Source: Caryophanales bacterium UBA5603 (GTDB lineage Bacteria; Bacillota_I; Bacilli_A; Izemoplasmatales; Hujiaoplasmataceae). From it: a stretch of 61,265 bases of DNA. Both the position numbers and the translations under genes were made by a program. The notes beneath the pieces were generated by a model. It was not told where the DNA came from, searched no databases, and was given only the letters and a program-made list of their open reading frames with translations. Shown here piece by piece: positions 44,009 to 51,759 of this stretch (position 1 is the stretch's first letter; each line of letters starts with the position of its first letter). The stretch covers positions 1 to 61,265 of the forward strand of contig DILB01000020.1 in the NCBI GenBank assembly GCA_002424815.1, in the 5' to 3' direction.

Positions 44009-44065
44009 ATTTTAACATACAAACGCTTTCATTTGAAGAAAAATCGGTAAAAATCGAAACGATTT
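44009..44065 (-). promoter_or_regulatory. Promoter and operator region of the arc/ora operon
   Basis: On the minus strand a -10 box TAAAAT (44009-44014) with an upstream TG (extended -10) follows a weak -35, TTCAAA (44032-44037), after 17 nt. The spacer holds TGAAAGCGTTTGTA (44018-44031), which fits the CcpA cre consensus TGWAARCGYTWNCW at 13 of 14 positions. Upstream of the -35 lie AAATCG half-sites at 44041-44046 and 44051-44056 (plus strand), one helical turn apart, and an inverted copy at 44060-44065. These could bind an activator or repressor. Confidence 0.55.
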
Positions 44066-44074
44066 ACATGCGCA

Positions 44075-44111
44075 TATAAAAAAAGACTTTTATTTGTTTA
44101 AAATAAAAGTC
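44075..44111 (-). terminator. Terminator of prmC
   Basis: The perfect 11-bp inverted repeat GACTTTTATTT / AAATAAAAGTC with a five-base loop (44085-44111) overlaps the prmC stop codon. It is followed by seven T residues on the minus strand. It insulates the arc/ora operon from prfA-prmC. Confidence 0.88.
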
Positions 44112-44935
44112 ATTCGATCTCGATTTTGCATATCTTTGAGGGTAAAGACTGTCGCCAAAGGAAAATATTTTTCAGCTAAAGAGGCAATTTCTTTAGCTTT
44201 ATCAAAGCCATGTTCAAAGGCAATAAATGATTTTTGATTAAGAATTGATTTTGCATTTTCAAGAATAATTTCGTAAAATTTAAGTCCATCGTTACCACCG
44301 AATAAAGCTAATTCAGGTTCGTTTTTTAATATCATTGGGTCGACATTTTCTGTGGTAGGAATATAAGGTGGGTTCGATACTAAAATATCAAATTTCATGC
44401 CTTCTAAAGGTTTTAGCATGTCTCCAAGAAGGAAGGTGATTTCTGCACCAATATTTTTGGCATTTTCAGAAGCTACCTCAAGAGCCTCTTCGCTGATATC
44501 TGTGGCAAAAACAGTTAAATGCGGTTCTTCCATTTTTAGACTAATGGCTAAACAGCCCGAGCCTGTTCCAACATCCACTAGACGAACATTCTGATTACCA
44601 AACATTTCATCGTATTGAACTAAGACGTTTGCGACCAATTCTTCTGTCTCAAAACGAGGAATTAAAACTCGATCATCCACAATAAATTGATAACCGTAAA
44701 AATTGACAGATCCCATCAAATATTGAACCGGTTTATTGTCAAAAATATAAGCATGAACGGCTTTCTCAAACGCTTCATAATCCGAATCGGGCATGGATTT
44801 ATCCATTGATAAATAAAGTTCGGTCGGTGAGAGTTTTGAAAAATGCAAAAATAATAATTTAACTGCGGAAGCTTCCAAGTGATGACTTCGCGCCAATTTT
44901 TCAGCATTTCTTAATACCGTTTGAAAAGTTGGCAT
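44090..44935 (-). CDS. prmC: Release factor glutamine methyltransferase
   Basis: Methylates the Gln of the GGQ motif in release factors, including the product of the adjacent prfA. The AdoMet motif is VDVGTGSGCLAISL and the catalytic motif LVSNPPYIPT. The N-terminal helical domain recognises the release factor. The 281 residues are usual. It lies 2 nt after prfA, the standard prfA-prmC pair. Confidence 0.96.
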   Translation of the reverse strand: MPTFQTVLRNAEKLARSHHLEASAVKLLFLHFSKLSPTELYLSMDKSMPDSDYEAFEKAVHAYIFDNKPVQYLMGSVNFYGYQFIVDDRVLIPRFETEELVANVLVQYDEMFGNQNVRLVDVGTGSGCLAISLKMEEPHLTVFATDISEEALEVASENAKNIGAEITFLLGDMLKPLEGMKFDILVSNPPYIPTTENVDPMILKNEPELALFGGNDGLKFYEIILENAKSILNQKSFIAFEHGFDKAKEIASLAEKYFPLATVFTLKDMQNRDRMTFILNK

Positions 44936-44937
44936 TT

Positions 44938-46008
44938 TTATTCTTCTGCTTTCTTTAATTTGCGTTTTTCTTCTTCTGATATTAATGCTTCAATGACTGG
45001 ATCTAATTTTCCTTCCATGATGCGATCCAATTGTTGAATTGTGAAATTAATGCGGTGGTCAGTGATCCTATTTTGAGGGTAATTGTAAGTTCTTACTTTT
45101 TCACTTCGATCGCCTGTGCCAATTTTACTTTTACGTTCAGCACCTTCTTTATCAAGTTTCTCTTGTAAGGCATTATCATACAAACGCGACCTTAAAATTT
45201 TGAAAGCTGAAGCTTTATTTTCATGTTGGCTTTTACCATCTTGACACTGAACGATTGTTCCAGTGAGTACGTGCAATAAACGAACCGCTGATTTGGTCGT
45301 GTTAACCGACTGTCCGCCAGGTCCTGACGAACAGAATGTATCAATCCGAACATCGGCTGGGTTAATTTCAAAATCAAGTTCTTCCGCTTCTGGCAAAACC
45401 AAAACTGTCGCTGTAGAAGTGTGAATACGGCCTGCACTTTCGGTTGCTGGTACCCGTTGAACACGATGAACACCTGATTCATATTTCATCAGGGAATATA
45501 CTGCTTCACCAGAAATTGTGAATTCAATTTGTCCATAACCGCCTGCTTCTGATTCTTCGGCGTTTAAAACATCAATTTTCCATCCTTTGATTTCTGAAAA
45601 CTTAGCATACATTCTGAATAAATCGCCGGCAAAAATATTGCCTTCATCCCCGCCTGCAGCTCCACGAATTTCAACGATAACATTCTTTTCATCTGCTGGA
45701 TCTTTTGGGATTAGAAGCAGTTTCAATTGGTCTTCTAAAAGTGGAATTTGTTCATGCGCGGATTCAAGTTCTAATTCAGCCATTTCACGAATTTCTGGAT
45801 CAGATTCTTTAGCCATTTCTTTTAAATCTTCGAGTGATGAAAGGATTGTTTTATATTTATGGTAGGTTTCAACAATTTTTTCTAAACTGCGTTGCTCTTT
45901 TGAAAGAGCTGTAAGTTGCTTAATATTGGAAGATACCTCAGGGTCCATAAGCAAGGCTTGAATGGTAAGGTATCGTGCTTCAATTTGATCTAATCTTTCA
46001 TTTAACAT
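44938..46008 (-). CDS. prfA: Peptide chain release factor 1
   Basis: Terminates translation at UAA and UAG. The peptidyl-hydrolase motif is SSGPGGQSVNTTKSAVR (GGQ near residue 235), and the codon-recognition region contains VPATESAGRIHTS, with the PxT-type motif PATES. The 356 residues are usual. The start has AGGAGA 8 nt upstream. A TTGTAA with TAAAAA 17 nt on, upstream, may be its promoter, though the -10 is poor. Confidence 0.97.
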   Translation of the reverse strand: MLNERLDQIEARYLTIQALLMDPEVSSNIKQLTALSKEQRSLEKIVETYHKYKTILSSLEDLKEMAKESDPEIREMAELELESAHEQIPLLEDQLKLLLIPKDPADEKNVIVEIRGAAGGDEGNIFAGDLFRMYAKFSEIKGWKIDVLNAEESEAGGYGQIEFTISGEAVYSLMKYESGVHRVQRVPATESAGRIHTSTATVLVLPEAEELDFEINPADVRIDTFCSSGPGGQSVNTTKSAVRLLHVLTGTIVQCQDGKSQHENKASAFKILRSRLYDNALQEKLDKEGAERKSKIGTGDRSEKVRTYNYPQNRITDHRINFTIQQLDRIMEGKLDPVIEALISEEEKRKLKKAEE

Positions 46009-46061
46009 TTATAATATCTCCTAATTTTTAAAGTTTGAATGCAGGTGTTACAAAGAAAAAA

Positions 46062-46095
46062 CAGTCTGAGGCCGCTAATAGCCGCCTCTTGACTG
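46062..46095 (-). terminator. Terminator of dnaB
   Basis: On the minus strand CAGTCAAGAGGC pairs with GCCTCAGACTG around a short loop, with one small mismatch. The helix overlaps the dnaB stop and is followed by TTTTTTCTTT. It ends the gdpP/rplI-dnaB transcript. Confidence 0.82.
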
Positions 46096-47442
46096 TTCGG
46101 GTTCTTCACCCTCTTCGTCATATGCACTCAGACTCTTGTTGCTAAAAGTCGACATGTTACGGTTAAATAGAAGTTCAAATTTACCAATTGTACCACTTCG
46201 GTTTTTGGCGATAATCATATCAACGATATTTTTTCTTGCTGTATCGGCTTCATAATAATCTTCTCGATACAGGAATACAATAATATCGGCATCTTGTTCG
46301 ATTGATCCTGATTCACGCAAGTCGGCCATAATTGGTTCTTTTTCTTTACGATTTTCAACATTACGAGATAATTGCGACAATGCGATAACCGGTACTTTTA
46401 ATTCTCTGGCAGTTTCTTTTAAGACACGGCTGATTTCAGATACTTCCTGAACACGATTTGCTTGATTGTGAACCGATCCTGACAATAATTGTAAATAGTC
46501 AATAACAATTAAATCAAGTTTTTCTTCTTGTTTAAGTTTTCGGCATTTACTACGCATGTCCGTGACTTTAACGGTTCCAGAATCATCAAAATGAAGATTT
46601 AATTCAGAAAGCGATGAAACGGCATAATGAATTTTTTCCCATTCTTGCGAATTGAGTTTACCTTGTCGGATGCGTGAATTATCGACTTGAGCTTGACATG
46701 ACAAAAGACGCATAACCAACTGATCCACGCCCATTTCCAAAGAGAAAAATGCAACATGAGGTTTGGTTGGGTTTTTAGCGACATTCAATGCTAGGTTCAA
46801 AGCGAAAGCGGTTTTACCCATTGACGGACGTGCAGCAACAATAATCAAATCGGAAGGCTGCAAACCTAAAGTATAACGGTTTAGCTCATAGTATTTTGTA
46901 TCTAAACCTGTGACAGTACCACCGATTTGTGCTTGTTCGGCAATCTTATCAACCAGAAGATTAGCAATCTCGCCTACACTTTTGAAATCGCTCGTGCGTT
47001 TTTCTTTTGTAATGCTGTAAATATCACGCTCAACATCATCAACAAACTCAGGAGCATTTTCAACATTATAAGATTTTTCAAGGATTTCTCTACATGTATC
47101 TTGAATTTTTCGCAAAACGGACTTGTCTTTAACGATATTGATATAGTTCATCAAATTAGCTGTAGATGGCACTGCATCAACCAGCCCAGAGATATATTCG
47201 ATACCTCCGGCTTTAGCAAGCAAATTCATATTTTCTAAACGGTCAGAAAGTGTGGTAAAGTCGATAAAAATATTTTCATGGAAAAGTGCTCGCATAGCTG
47301 AATATATTGCTTGATGATTTGGCAAGTAGAAATCGTGGTCCTGAAGTTTGTCAAGAATGGTTTTTAAGGAACCTTGCTCAAAAAACACCGAACCTAAAAC
47401 GGCTTGCTCAGCATTAATGTTTTGTGGTATTTTTTGTTCCAT
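46075..47442 (-). CDS. dnaB: Replicative DNA helicase
   Basis: Hexameric helicase that unwinds DNA at the replication fork. The N-terminal primase-interaction domain begins PQNINAEQAVLGSVFFEQ. The RecA-like core has Walker A ARPSMGKTAFALNLA near residue 205, Walker B LIVIDYLQLLSG and the arginine-finger region LSQLSRNVENR. The 455 residues are usual. It follows the gdpP/rplI gene by 14 nt, the classical rplI-dnaB order. Confidence 0.97.
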   Translation of the reverse strand: MEQKIPQNINAEQAVLGSVFFEQGSLKTILDKLQDHDFYLPNHQAIYSAMRALFHENIFIDFTTLSDRLENMNLLAKAGGIEYISGLVDAVPSTANLMNYINIVKDKSVLRKIQDTCREILEKSYNVENAPEFVDDVERDIYSITKEKRTSDFKSVGEIANLLVDKIAEQAQIGGTVTGLDTKYYELNRYTLGLQPSDLIIVAARPSMGKTAFALNLALNVAKNPTKPHVAFFSLEMGVDQLVMRLLSCQAQVDNSRIRQGKLNSQEWEKIHYAVSSLSELNLHFDDSGTVKVTDMRSKCRKLKQEEKLDLIVIDYLQLLSGSVHNQANRVQEVSEISRVLKETARELKVPVIALSQLSRNVENRKEKEPIMADLRESGSIEQDADIIVFLYREDYYEADTARKNIVDMIIAKNRSGTIGKFELLFNRNMSTFSNKSLSAYDEEGEEPEQSRGGY

Positions 47443-47456
47443 GGCTTTAAGCTCCC

Positions 47457-47921
47457 TTATTCTTTAGACTCGCTTTTTTGTTCTTCAAGAATTTGAAGAT
47501 TGATGGTGGCAATGACATCTTTATGCAATTTAATGGGAATTTTATATTCTCCAAGAGAATGGATGTTATCCTCCAATTGGATTTTACGTTTATCAATTTC
47601 CAAATTGTAAAAACGTTTATATTCATCGGCAATTTGTTTGCTACTAACAGCTCCAAATAGTTTGCCAGATTCGCCGATTTTTACATAAAGTTTGAGCGGG
47701 CTTGATTCGATTTCAGATTTTAAACGCTTCATTGCTTCAATTTCTATTTCGGCTTCTTTCTCAATCTTAATACGTTCATTTTCAATTGATTTAACATTAG
47801 CTTGGCTGGCTTCAATAGCCTGCTTTGAAGTAAGCAAGAAGTTTCCATATCCATTGGCAACTTCAATGATTTCTCCTTTTTTGCCTTTACCTTTGACGTC
47901 TTTGGTCAGAATGATTTTCAT
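47457..47921 (-). CDS. rplI: 50S ribosomal protein L9, candidate internal start within the gdpP-rplI fusion
   Basis: Inside the fused frame, ATG 47921 is preceded at 8 nt by a perfect Shine-Dalgarno, AAGGAGG (plus-strand 47930-47936), encoded by the codons for YKEEQ. From here the frame gives a 154-residue L9, close to the normal 148-150. The N-terminus MKIILTKDVKGKGKKGE and the GYGNFLL motif are those of free L9. It is therefore likely that the ribosome also starts here, so that free L9 is made besides the fusion. This is inference from the sequence. Confidence 0.7.
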   Translation of the reverse strand: MKIILTKDVKGKGKKGEIIEVANGYGNFLLTSKQAIEASQANVKSIENERIKIEKEAEIEIEAMKRLKSEIESSPLKLYVKIGESGKLFGAVSSKQIADEYKRFYNLEIDKRKIQLEDNIHSLGEYKIPIKLHKDVIATINLQILEEQKSESKE

Positions 47922-49919
47922 ATTCTGTTCCTCCTTATAGTTTGTGTTAAGGATTTCTTCGATTTTAGTGACAATATCTTGGATATTTCCACCGACAACT
48001 TGTGCTGCAGCATTATTAAGATGTCCGCCGCCACCAAATTGTTCCATGATTATTTGTACATTAAAACGATCAATCGAGCGTGAAGAAAGTGCAATAGTAT
48101 CATTCCCAAGGTTTCCTATGGCAAATGATGCAATAATGCCATCAATTTCCAATAATTCATCAGCCGTTTTTGCCAATTGAACTCGATCCGTCTTTGAATC
48201 AGGGCTCATGGCCGCAATTGCGAAATGAGAATTGATAATGTGCGCACTATTAACGAGATTTGATTTTGTCTTGATGTCATCCAGTGATTCGCGGAGAATC
48301 ATACGGGCTTTAAATGGATCTGCGCCATACATTTTAAGCATCGCTGCCGCTTCAAATGTTCTAACGCCGGTTCTATATGTAAAATTATTGGTATCAATCA
48401 TCATTCCTGCAAGCATAATCGTGGCTTCAAAACTATCGATTTCAAGTTCATAGTTATATAATTCCATTAATTCAACGACTAATTCAACCGATGATGATGC
48501 ATAGGGTTCTACATAACTAAGATTTACTTCAGTTAATAGGTTGTCAACACGACGGTGATGATCAATAATTGCAATACTTTTGGTCTTGTCCAAGAGTTTG
48601 GGTTCAATCATCTGTGAGGGGGAATGATGATCAACGATAATCAACAGTGTGTTTTGATTAATTTGATCCATGGCATCATTTGAATCAATGATATATTCCA
48701 TAAGTTTGACATATTCACGATTAAGCATGTCAATGACTTTATTGGTGGTCTGATCAACCATATCAAAATCAAGCACGATATGAGCTTTTTTATTTTGAAC
48801 CGTCGCTAGATGAAGCAATCCAATGGCCGCGCCAAAAGCATCTAGATCCGTCGATTTATGTGGGACAATTAATGTTGCTTCATGCTTAGAAATCAAATCG
48901 CTGATGGCTTTAGAATTGATTCTCGCGGTAATTTTAGTCCGTTTTTCAACGGTATTGGATTTTCCACCATAAAATTTGAGCGGTTGGTTTTGCATATTTA
49001 CAACTACTTGGTCCCCACCGCGTCCGTGAGCAAGTTTTAAGGCATCTTCAGCGGATTGACCTAAAAGATCGCTATTGACTTCTGCGCAAGCAATACCCAT
49101 ACTGAGTGTTACTCTGACCTCGTTTTGAGTAGAAATTTCATTGATTAAATCTAGAATAGTAAACTCATCTTTCATTGCTAGTTCAAGCTGTTTTCGAGGC
49201 ATGATGAATGCAGATTTTTCGCTTCGAAGGTTCAAAAAGTATATGTCATATTTTTTACACCAATTGTCAAGGGCAGCTAAGTATTTACCTTGTAAACTGG
49301 TTTTAACTTGAAAATCAAGGTTCGCTGTTGCTTCATCGAGATTATCAAGATTCAATATTCCAATGACCATCGTGTTTTCTTTCAAACGTCGTTTAATACT
49401 TTCACGTTCGGTTACTTCAAACATATAGACGCATTTATTCTTGGGGTAATGAACGATTTCATAATCTTTCCCATAAACGCTTGTCAAAAATTTCCCTTCG
49501 CGTTTTTGAATTTGAAGAAATAGATCTTCATGTATAAAACTTATTTTACGATCAATAAGAATGTTTGAAAAATATTCTTTTGCTGAAGAATTTGCCCATA
49601 TGATTGTATAAGTATCATCGTATAAAAACATGCCTACAGGAAGATAATTGAGGGCAATGTCTTCGCTGTTTTTAAGCCGCTTTTGTAATAAGCTGGCTTC
49701 TTTAATTTTACTTTCGAGAATTCTTATTTTGCCTACTCTTTTTTGTCTCGAAAACAGGTTAAAAACGACAGACAAAAAAATCGTTGTTACCAAAGCCGAA
49801 TACAAAACAAGAAAAGGAATATTGTTTTGTCTCAGAAGGTATAGGAACCCTAAGGTTCCCAACGATAGAAATACGATTAAGACGAATAGCGTTAGAACCA
49901 GCGTACTTTTCTTAATCAA
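47457..49919 (-). CDS. GdpP-type c-di-AMP phosphodiesterase fused in frame to ribosomal protein L9
   Basis: One 820-residue frame. Residues 1-666 are GdpP: two membrane helices (about 8-30 and 34-56), a PAS-like region (about 85-170), a degenerate GGDEF domain (about 185-310), a DHH domain (HKSTDLD at 354-360, IIVDHH at 427-432, IIDHH at 451-455) and DHHA1 with FGGGGHLNNAAAQ. It should hydrolyse c-di-AMP at the membrane. Residues 667-820 are L9 (MKIILTKDVKGKGKKGEIIE, then VANGYGNFLL). No stop codon separates them. The TTG start follows AGAGGTGG by 7 nt. A good promoter lies upstream. Confidence 0.94.
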   Translation of the reverse strand: MIKKSTLVLTLFVLIVFLSLGTLGFLYLLRQNNIPFLVLYSALVTTIFLSVVFNLFSRQKRVGKIRILESKIKEASLLQKRLKNSEDIALNYLPVGMFLYDDTYTIIWANSSAKEYFSNILIDRKISFIHEDLFLQIQKREGKFLTSVYGKDYEIVHYPKNKCVYMFEVTERESIKRRLKENTMVIGILNLDNLDEATANLDFQVKTSLQGKYLAALDNWCKKYDIYFLNLRSEKSAFIMPRKQLELAMKDEFTILDLINEISTQNEVRVTLSMGIACAEVNSDLLGQSAEDALKLAHGRGGDQVVVNMQNQPLKFYGGKSNTVEKRTKITARINSKAISDLISKHEATLIVPHKSTDLDAFGAAIGLLHLATVQNKKAHIVLDFDMVDQTTNKVIDMLNREYVKLMEYIIDSNDAMDQINQNTLLIIVDHHSPSQMIEPKLLDKTKSIAIIDHHRRVDNLLTEVNLSYVEPYASSSVELVVELMELYNYELEIDSFEATIMLAGMMIDTNNFTYRTGVRTFEAAAMLKMYGADPFKARMILRESLDDIKTKSNLVNSAHIINSHFAIAAMSPDSKTDRVQLAKTADELLEIDGIIASFAIGNLGNDTIALSSRSIDRFNVQIIMEQFGGGGHLNNAAAQVVGGNIQDIVTKIEEILNTNYKEEQNMKIILTKDVKGKGKKGEIIEVANGYGNFLLTSKQAIEASQANVKSIENERIKIEKEAEIEIEAMKRLKSEIESSPLKLYVKIGESGKLFGAVSSKQIADEYKRFYNLEIDKRKIQLEDNIHSLGEYKIPIKLHKDVIATINLQILEEQKSESKE

Positions 49920-49953
49920 GCAGACGCCACCTCTTTCGTTTTATATCATAATA

Positions 49954-49981
49954 ATTATATCATAATAATCTTCAAAAGCAA
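49954..49981 (-). promoter_or_regulatory. Promoter of the gdpP/rplI-dnaB operon
   Basis: On the minus strand TTGCTT (49976-49981) and TATAAT (49954-49959) are 16 nt apart. The TTG start of gdpP follows about 35 nt downstream of the -10. Confidence 0.65.
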
Positions 49982-49999
49982 ATTTGAATCCAAAATCAG

Positions 50000-50025
50000 A
50001 CAAAAAAAAGACTCTAAGAGTCTTT
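50000..50025 (-). terminator. Terminator of rpsF-ssb-rpsR
   Basis: On the minus strand AAAGACTC-TTA-GAGTCTTT (50007-50025) is followed by eight T residues in all. It separates the rpsR transcript from the gdpP promoter. Confidence 0.85.
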
Positions 50026-50037
50026 GATTTTAATACT

Positions 50038-50301
50038 CTAGTCTTTTACGAATGGTAATAATGCCATGTAACGGGCACGCTTAATCGCAACAGCCAGATG
50101 TTTTTGGTAATATGATTTCGTTCCGGTTACTCGACGGGGAAGAATTTTTCCGCGTTCAGAGATAAATCTCTTGAGTAATTCAAAATCTTTGAAATCAATA
50201 TATTTAACCTTGTTATCAGTGAAATAACATCTTTTTCTGCTTTTCTTACGGTAGTTTTTATTACCGCTCGTTGTCGATCCTTGTGGTTTTGCGTTGTACA
50301 T
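50038..50301 (-). CDS. rpsR: 30S ribosomal protein S18
   Basis: Pairs with S6 on the 30S platform. The core KRCYFTDNKVKYIDFKDFEL, then LLKRFISERGKILPRRVTGT and KRARYMALLPF, is plainly S18. The 87 residues include a basic N-terminal tail (about 25 residues) rich in Ser, Lys and Arg. It lies 16 nt after ssb in the rpsF-ssb-rpsR cluster. Confidence 0.97.
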   Translation of the reverse strand: MYNAKPQGSTTSGNKNYRKKSRKRCYFTDNKVKYIDFKDFELLKRFISERGKILPRRVTGTKSYYQKHLAVAIKRARYMALLPFVKD

Positions 50302-50317
50302 CCTTAGTTCCTCCTAT

Positions 50318-50755
50318 TCAAAATGGTAAGTCATCTTCAATGGCTTGAATGTTTTTGTCATTGTCTTTGTCAAACGTGGTGTCTTTATCAAATGATTTAA
50401 AATTATCGCTGGATGCTTTGCTCTCTAAGAAAACAACTGAATCAGCAACAACTTCAGTGATATATCTGCGGTTATTAGTTGCAGTATCGACATAATCTCG
50501 GGTTTGTATCCTGCCTTCAACGGCAACCATATGTCCTTTTTTGACATATTTACTAACGTTTTCGGCTTGCTTTCTCCATGCAATGCAGGGTATAAAATCT
50601 GCTTCCTTATTGTCGTTGCCGCCATTTTGAGTTCCGCTTGAAAACGGACGATTAACAGCGAGTGTAAAGGATACGACGGGAACATTGTTATTATTTGTAT
50701 AACGTAGTTCTGGATCTTTGGTCAAACGGCCGATGAGAACGATTCGATTCAACAT
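50318..50755 (-). CDS. ssb: Single-stranded DNA-binding protein
   Basis: Tetrameric OB-fold protein that covers single-stranded DNA during replication and repair. The N-terminus MLNRIVLIGRLTKDPELRYT and the WRKQAENVSKYVKKGHMVAVEGRI region (given in two parts here: WRKQAENVSKYVKKG and MVAVEGRIQTRDY) are typical. The acidic C-terminal tip EDDLPF recruits partner proteins. The 145 residues are usual. It lies between rpsF and rpsR. Confidence 0.97.
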   Translation of the reverse strand: MLNRIVLIGRLTKDPELRYTNNNNVPVVSFTLAVNRPFSSGTQNGGNDNKEADFIPCIAWRKQAENVSKYVKKGHMVAVEGRIQTRDYVDTATNNRRYITEVVADSVVFLESKASSDNFKSFDKDTTFDKDNDKNIQAIEDDLPF

Positions 50756-50772
50756 ATCTCCATCACCTCAAA

Positions 50773-51063
50773 TTACATTTCTTCACGGGAAACAATGATG
50801 TGTCGGATAATGTCTTCTTTGATTCGAATGACACGATCTAACTCATTTTTGGCTTCGACGGACATGACGGTCTCAACCAGTACGTAATAGCCTTTTTTAC
50901 AATCAGCAATTTCGTAGGCGAGTTCTCTGGTTCCCCATTCGTTAACTTTCAAAGTGACGGTTCCGCGAGAAGTCATGATTAAATTTAATTCTTCAATCAA
51001 TGCTTTTCTGGACTCGACTTCGAGAGTAGGACGGATGATGTACATCACTTCGTATTTTCTCAT
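50773..51063 (-). CDS. rpsF: 30S ribosomal protein S6
   Basis: Small 30S protein that forms a dimer with S18. The sequence MRKYEVMYIIRPTLEVESRK, NEWGTRELAYEIADCKKGYY and IRIKEDIIRHIIV match the family across its 96 residues. It has a strong AAGGAGG Shine-Dalgarno and a leader with two hairpins. It is the first gene of the rpsF-ssb-rpsR operon. Confidence 0.97.
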   Translation of the reverse strand: MRKYEVMYIIRPTLEVESRKALIEELNLIMTSRGTVTLKVNEWGTRELAYEIADCKKGYYVLVETVMSVEAKNELDRVIRIKEDIIRHIIVSREEM

Positions 51064-51135
51064 TTTCGTTCCTCCTTATGGTCTATTGGCTGCAAATCAT
51101 TTTTGCAGCAAGGGGTGAGATTTTCTCACGCTGAA
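51064..51135 (-). promoter_or_regulatory. 5' leader of rpsF with two hairpins
   Basis: After the promoter the leader can form GTGAGA-AAA-TCTCAC and then GCTGCAAA-AATGA-TTTGCAGC, close to the ribosome site. Many Bacillota have an S6:S18-binding leader here, but I could not find that motif's conserved bulge with confidence. The leader also contains CCTTGCTGCAAAAA (plus-strand 51100-51113), which recurs in the rpsL leader. Confidence 0.4.
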
Positions 51136-51141
51136 ACATTA

Positions 51142-51170
51142 TATCATATCAAAGTCTCTTTGTCCACAAA
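51142..51170 (-). promoter_or_regulatory. rpsF operon promoter
   Basis: On the minus strand TGGACA is followed, 17 nt later, by TATAAT, then the short structured leader of rpsF. Only one base of the -35 differs from TTGACA. It drives rpsF-ssb-rpsR. Confidence 0.65.
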
Positions 51171-51197
51171 AAACCATAGGTTTAAGCTTTAAATATT

Positions 51198-51230
51198 AAA
51201 GAAAAAAGACTCCATCTCGTCGGAATCTTT
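51198..51230 (-). terminator. Terminator of ychF-pncC
   Basis: On the minus strand AAAGATTCC pairs with GGAGTCTTT (one G-T pair) around an eight-base loop, just after the pncC stop. TTTCTTTAATA follows the helix. Confidence 0.75.
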
Positions 51231-51240
51231 TAAAATAAAA

Positions 51241-51741
51241 TCACTTGTGATTATTTAGAATCTCGATTGCTTGTTGCAGCGCAAACTCGGTCGCCAGTTT
51301 ACGGATTAAATCGCGAGTACCTGAAAATCGTTTATGAATTGCGATTGTTTGCTCTTTGAAATAAAAACCAAACCAAACGGTACCAACGGGTTTGGCCGGT
51401 GTTCCACCAGTTGGTCCAGCGATACCAGAAAGAGCGATTGTCAATTCACAATTTGTGAGTTTATGCAGATTTTCAGCCATTTCCTTGACGCACTCTCCTG
51501 AAACAGCCCCATGTTTTTCAAACATTTTTTCAGAGATTGATAATCGTTTAATTTTAGATTGATTAGAATAAGTAATAAAAGCTTCTTCAATGATATTAGA
51601 GGCGCCAGGAACGTTAATAATTCTGGATGCAAGCATACCTCCTGTACAAGATTCAGCGGTCGAAACGTGATATTTTTTAGATATCATTAACTCATAAAAT
51701 TGTTGTTCTAAAGTAGCGATTACTTGTGTTTTGGTAGTCAT
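51241..51741 (-). CDS. pncC: Nicotinamide-nucleotide amidase (CinA C-terminal domain, PncC type)
   Basis: Deamidates nicotinamide mononucleotide to nicotinate mononucleotide, recycling the by-product of NAD-dependent DNA ligase. The active-site region VSTAESCTGGMLASRI (Ser near residue 31) and the segment IALSGIAGPTGGTPAKPVGT are characteristic. At 166 residues it is the stand-alone CinA-C domain; the N-terminal molybdopterin-binding-like domain of full CinA is absent. It lies 18 nt after ychF. Confidence 0.9.
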   Translation of the reverse strand: MTTKTQVIATLEQQFYELMISKKYHVSTAESCTGGMLASRIINVPGASNIIEEAFITYSNQSKIKRLSISEKMFEKHGAVSGECVKEMAENLHKLTNCELTIALSGIAGPTGGTPAKPVGTVWFGFYFKEQTIAIHKRFSGTRDLIRKLATEFALQQAIEILNNHK

Positions 51742-51759
51742 TTCATCACCTCTATATTT

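Noticed and set aside
47922..47960. A sequencing frameshift producing an artificial GdpP-L9 fusion
   Set aside because: Both domains lie in the same frame with no stop, and the junction contains a clean Shine-Dalgarno. An error could still have removed a stop codon, but nothing in the bases suggests it, and such fusions seem to be known elsewhere.
51064..51135. Canonical S6:S18 leader RNA upstream of rpsF
   Set aside because: Two hairpins are present, but I could not identify the conserved binding bulge of that motif. It is therefore listed only as a structured leader.
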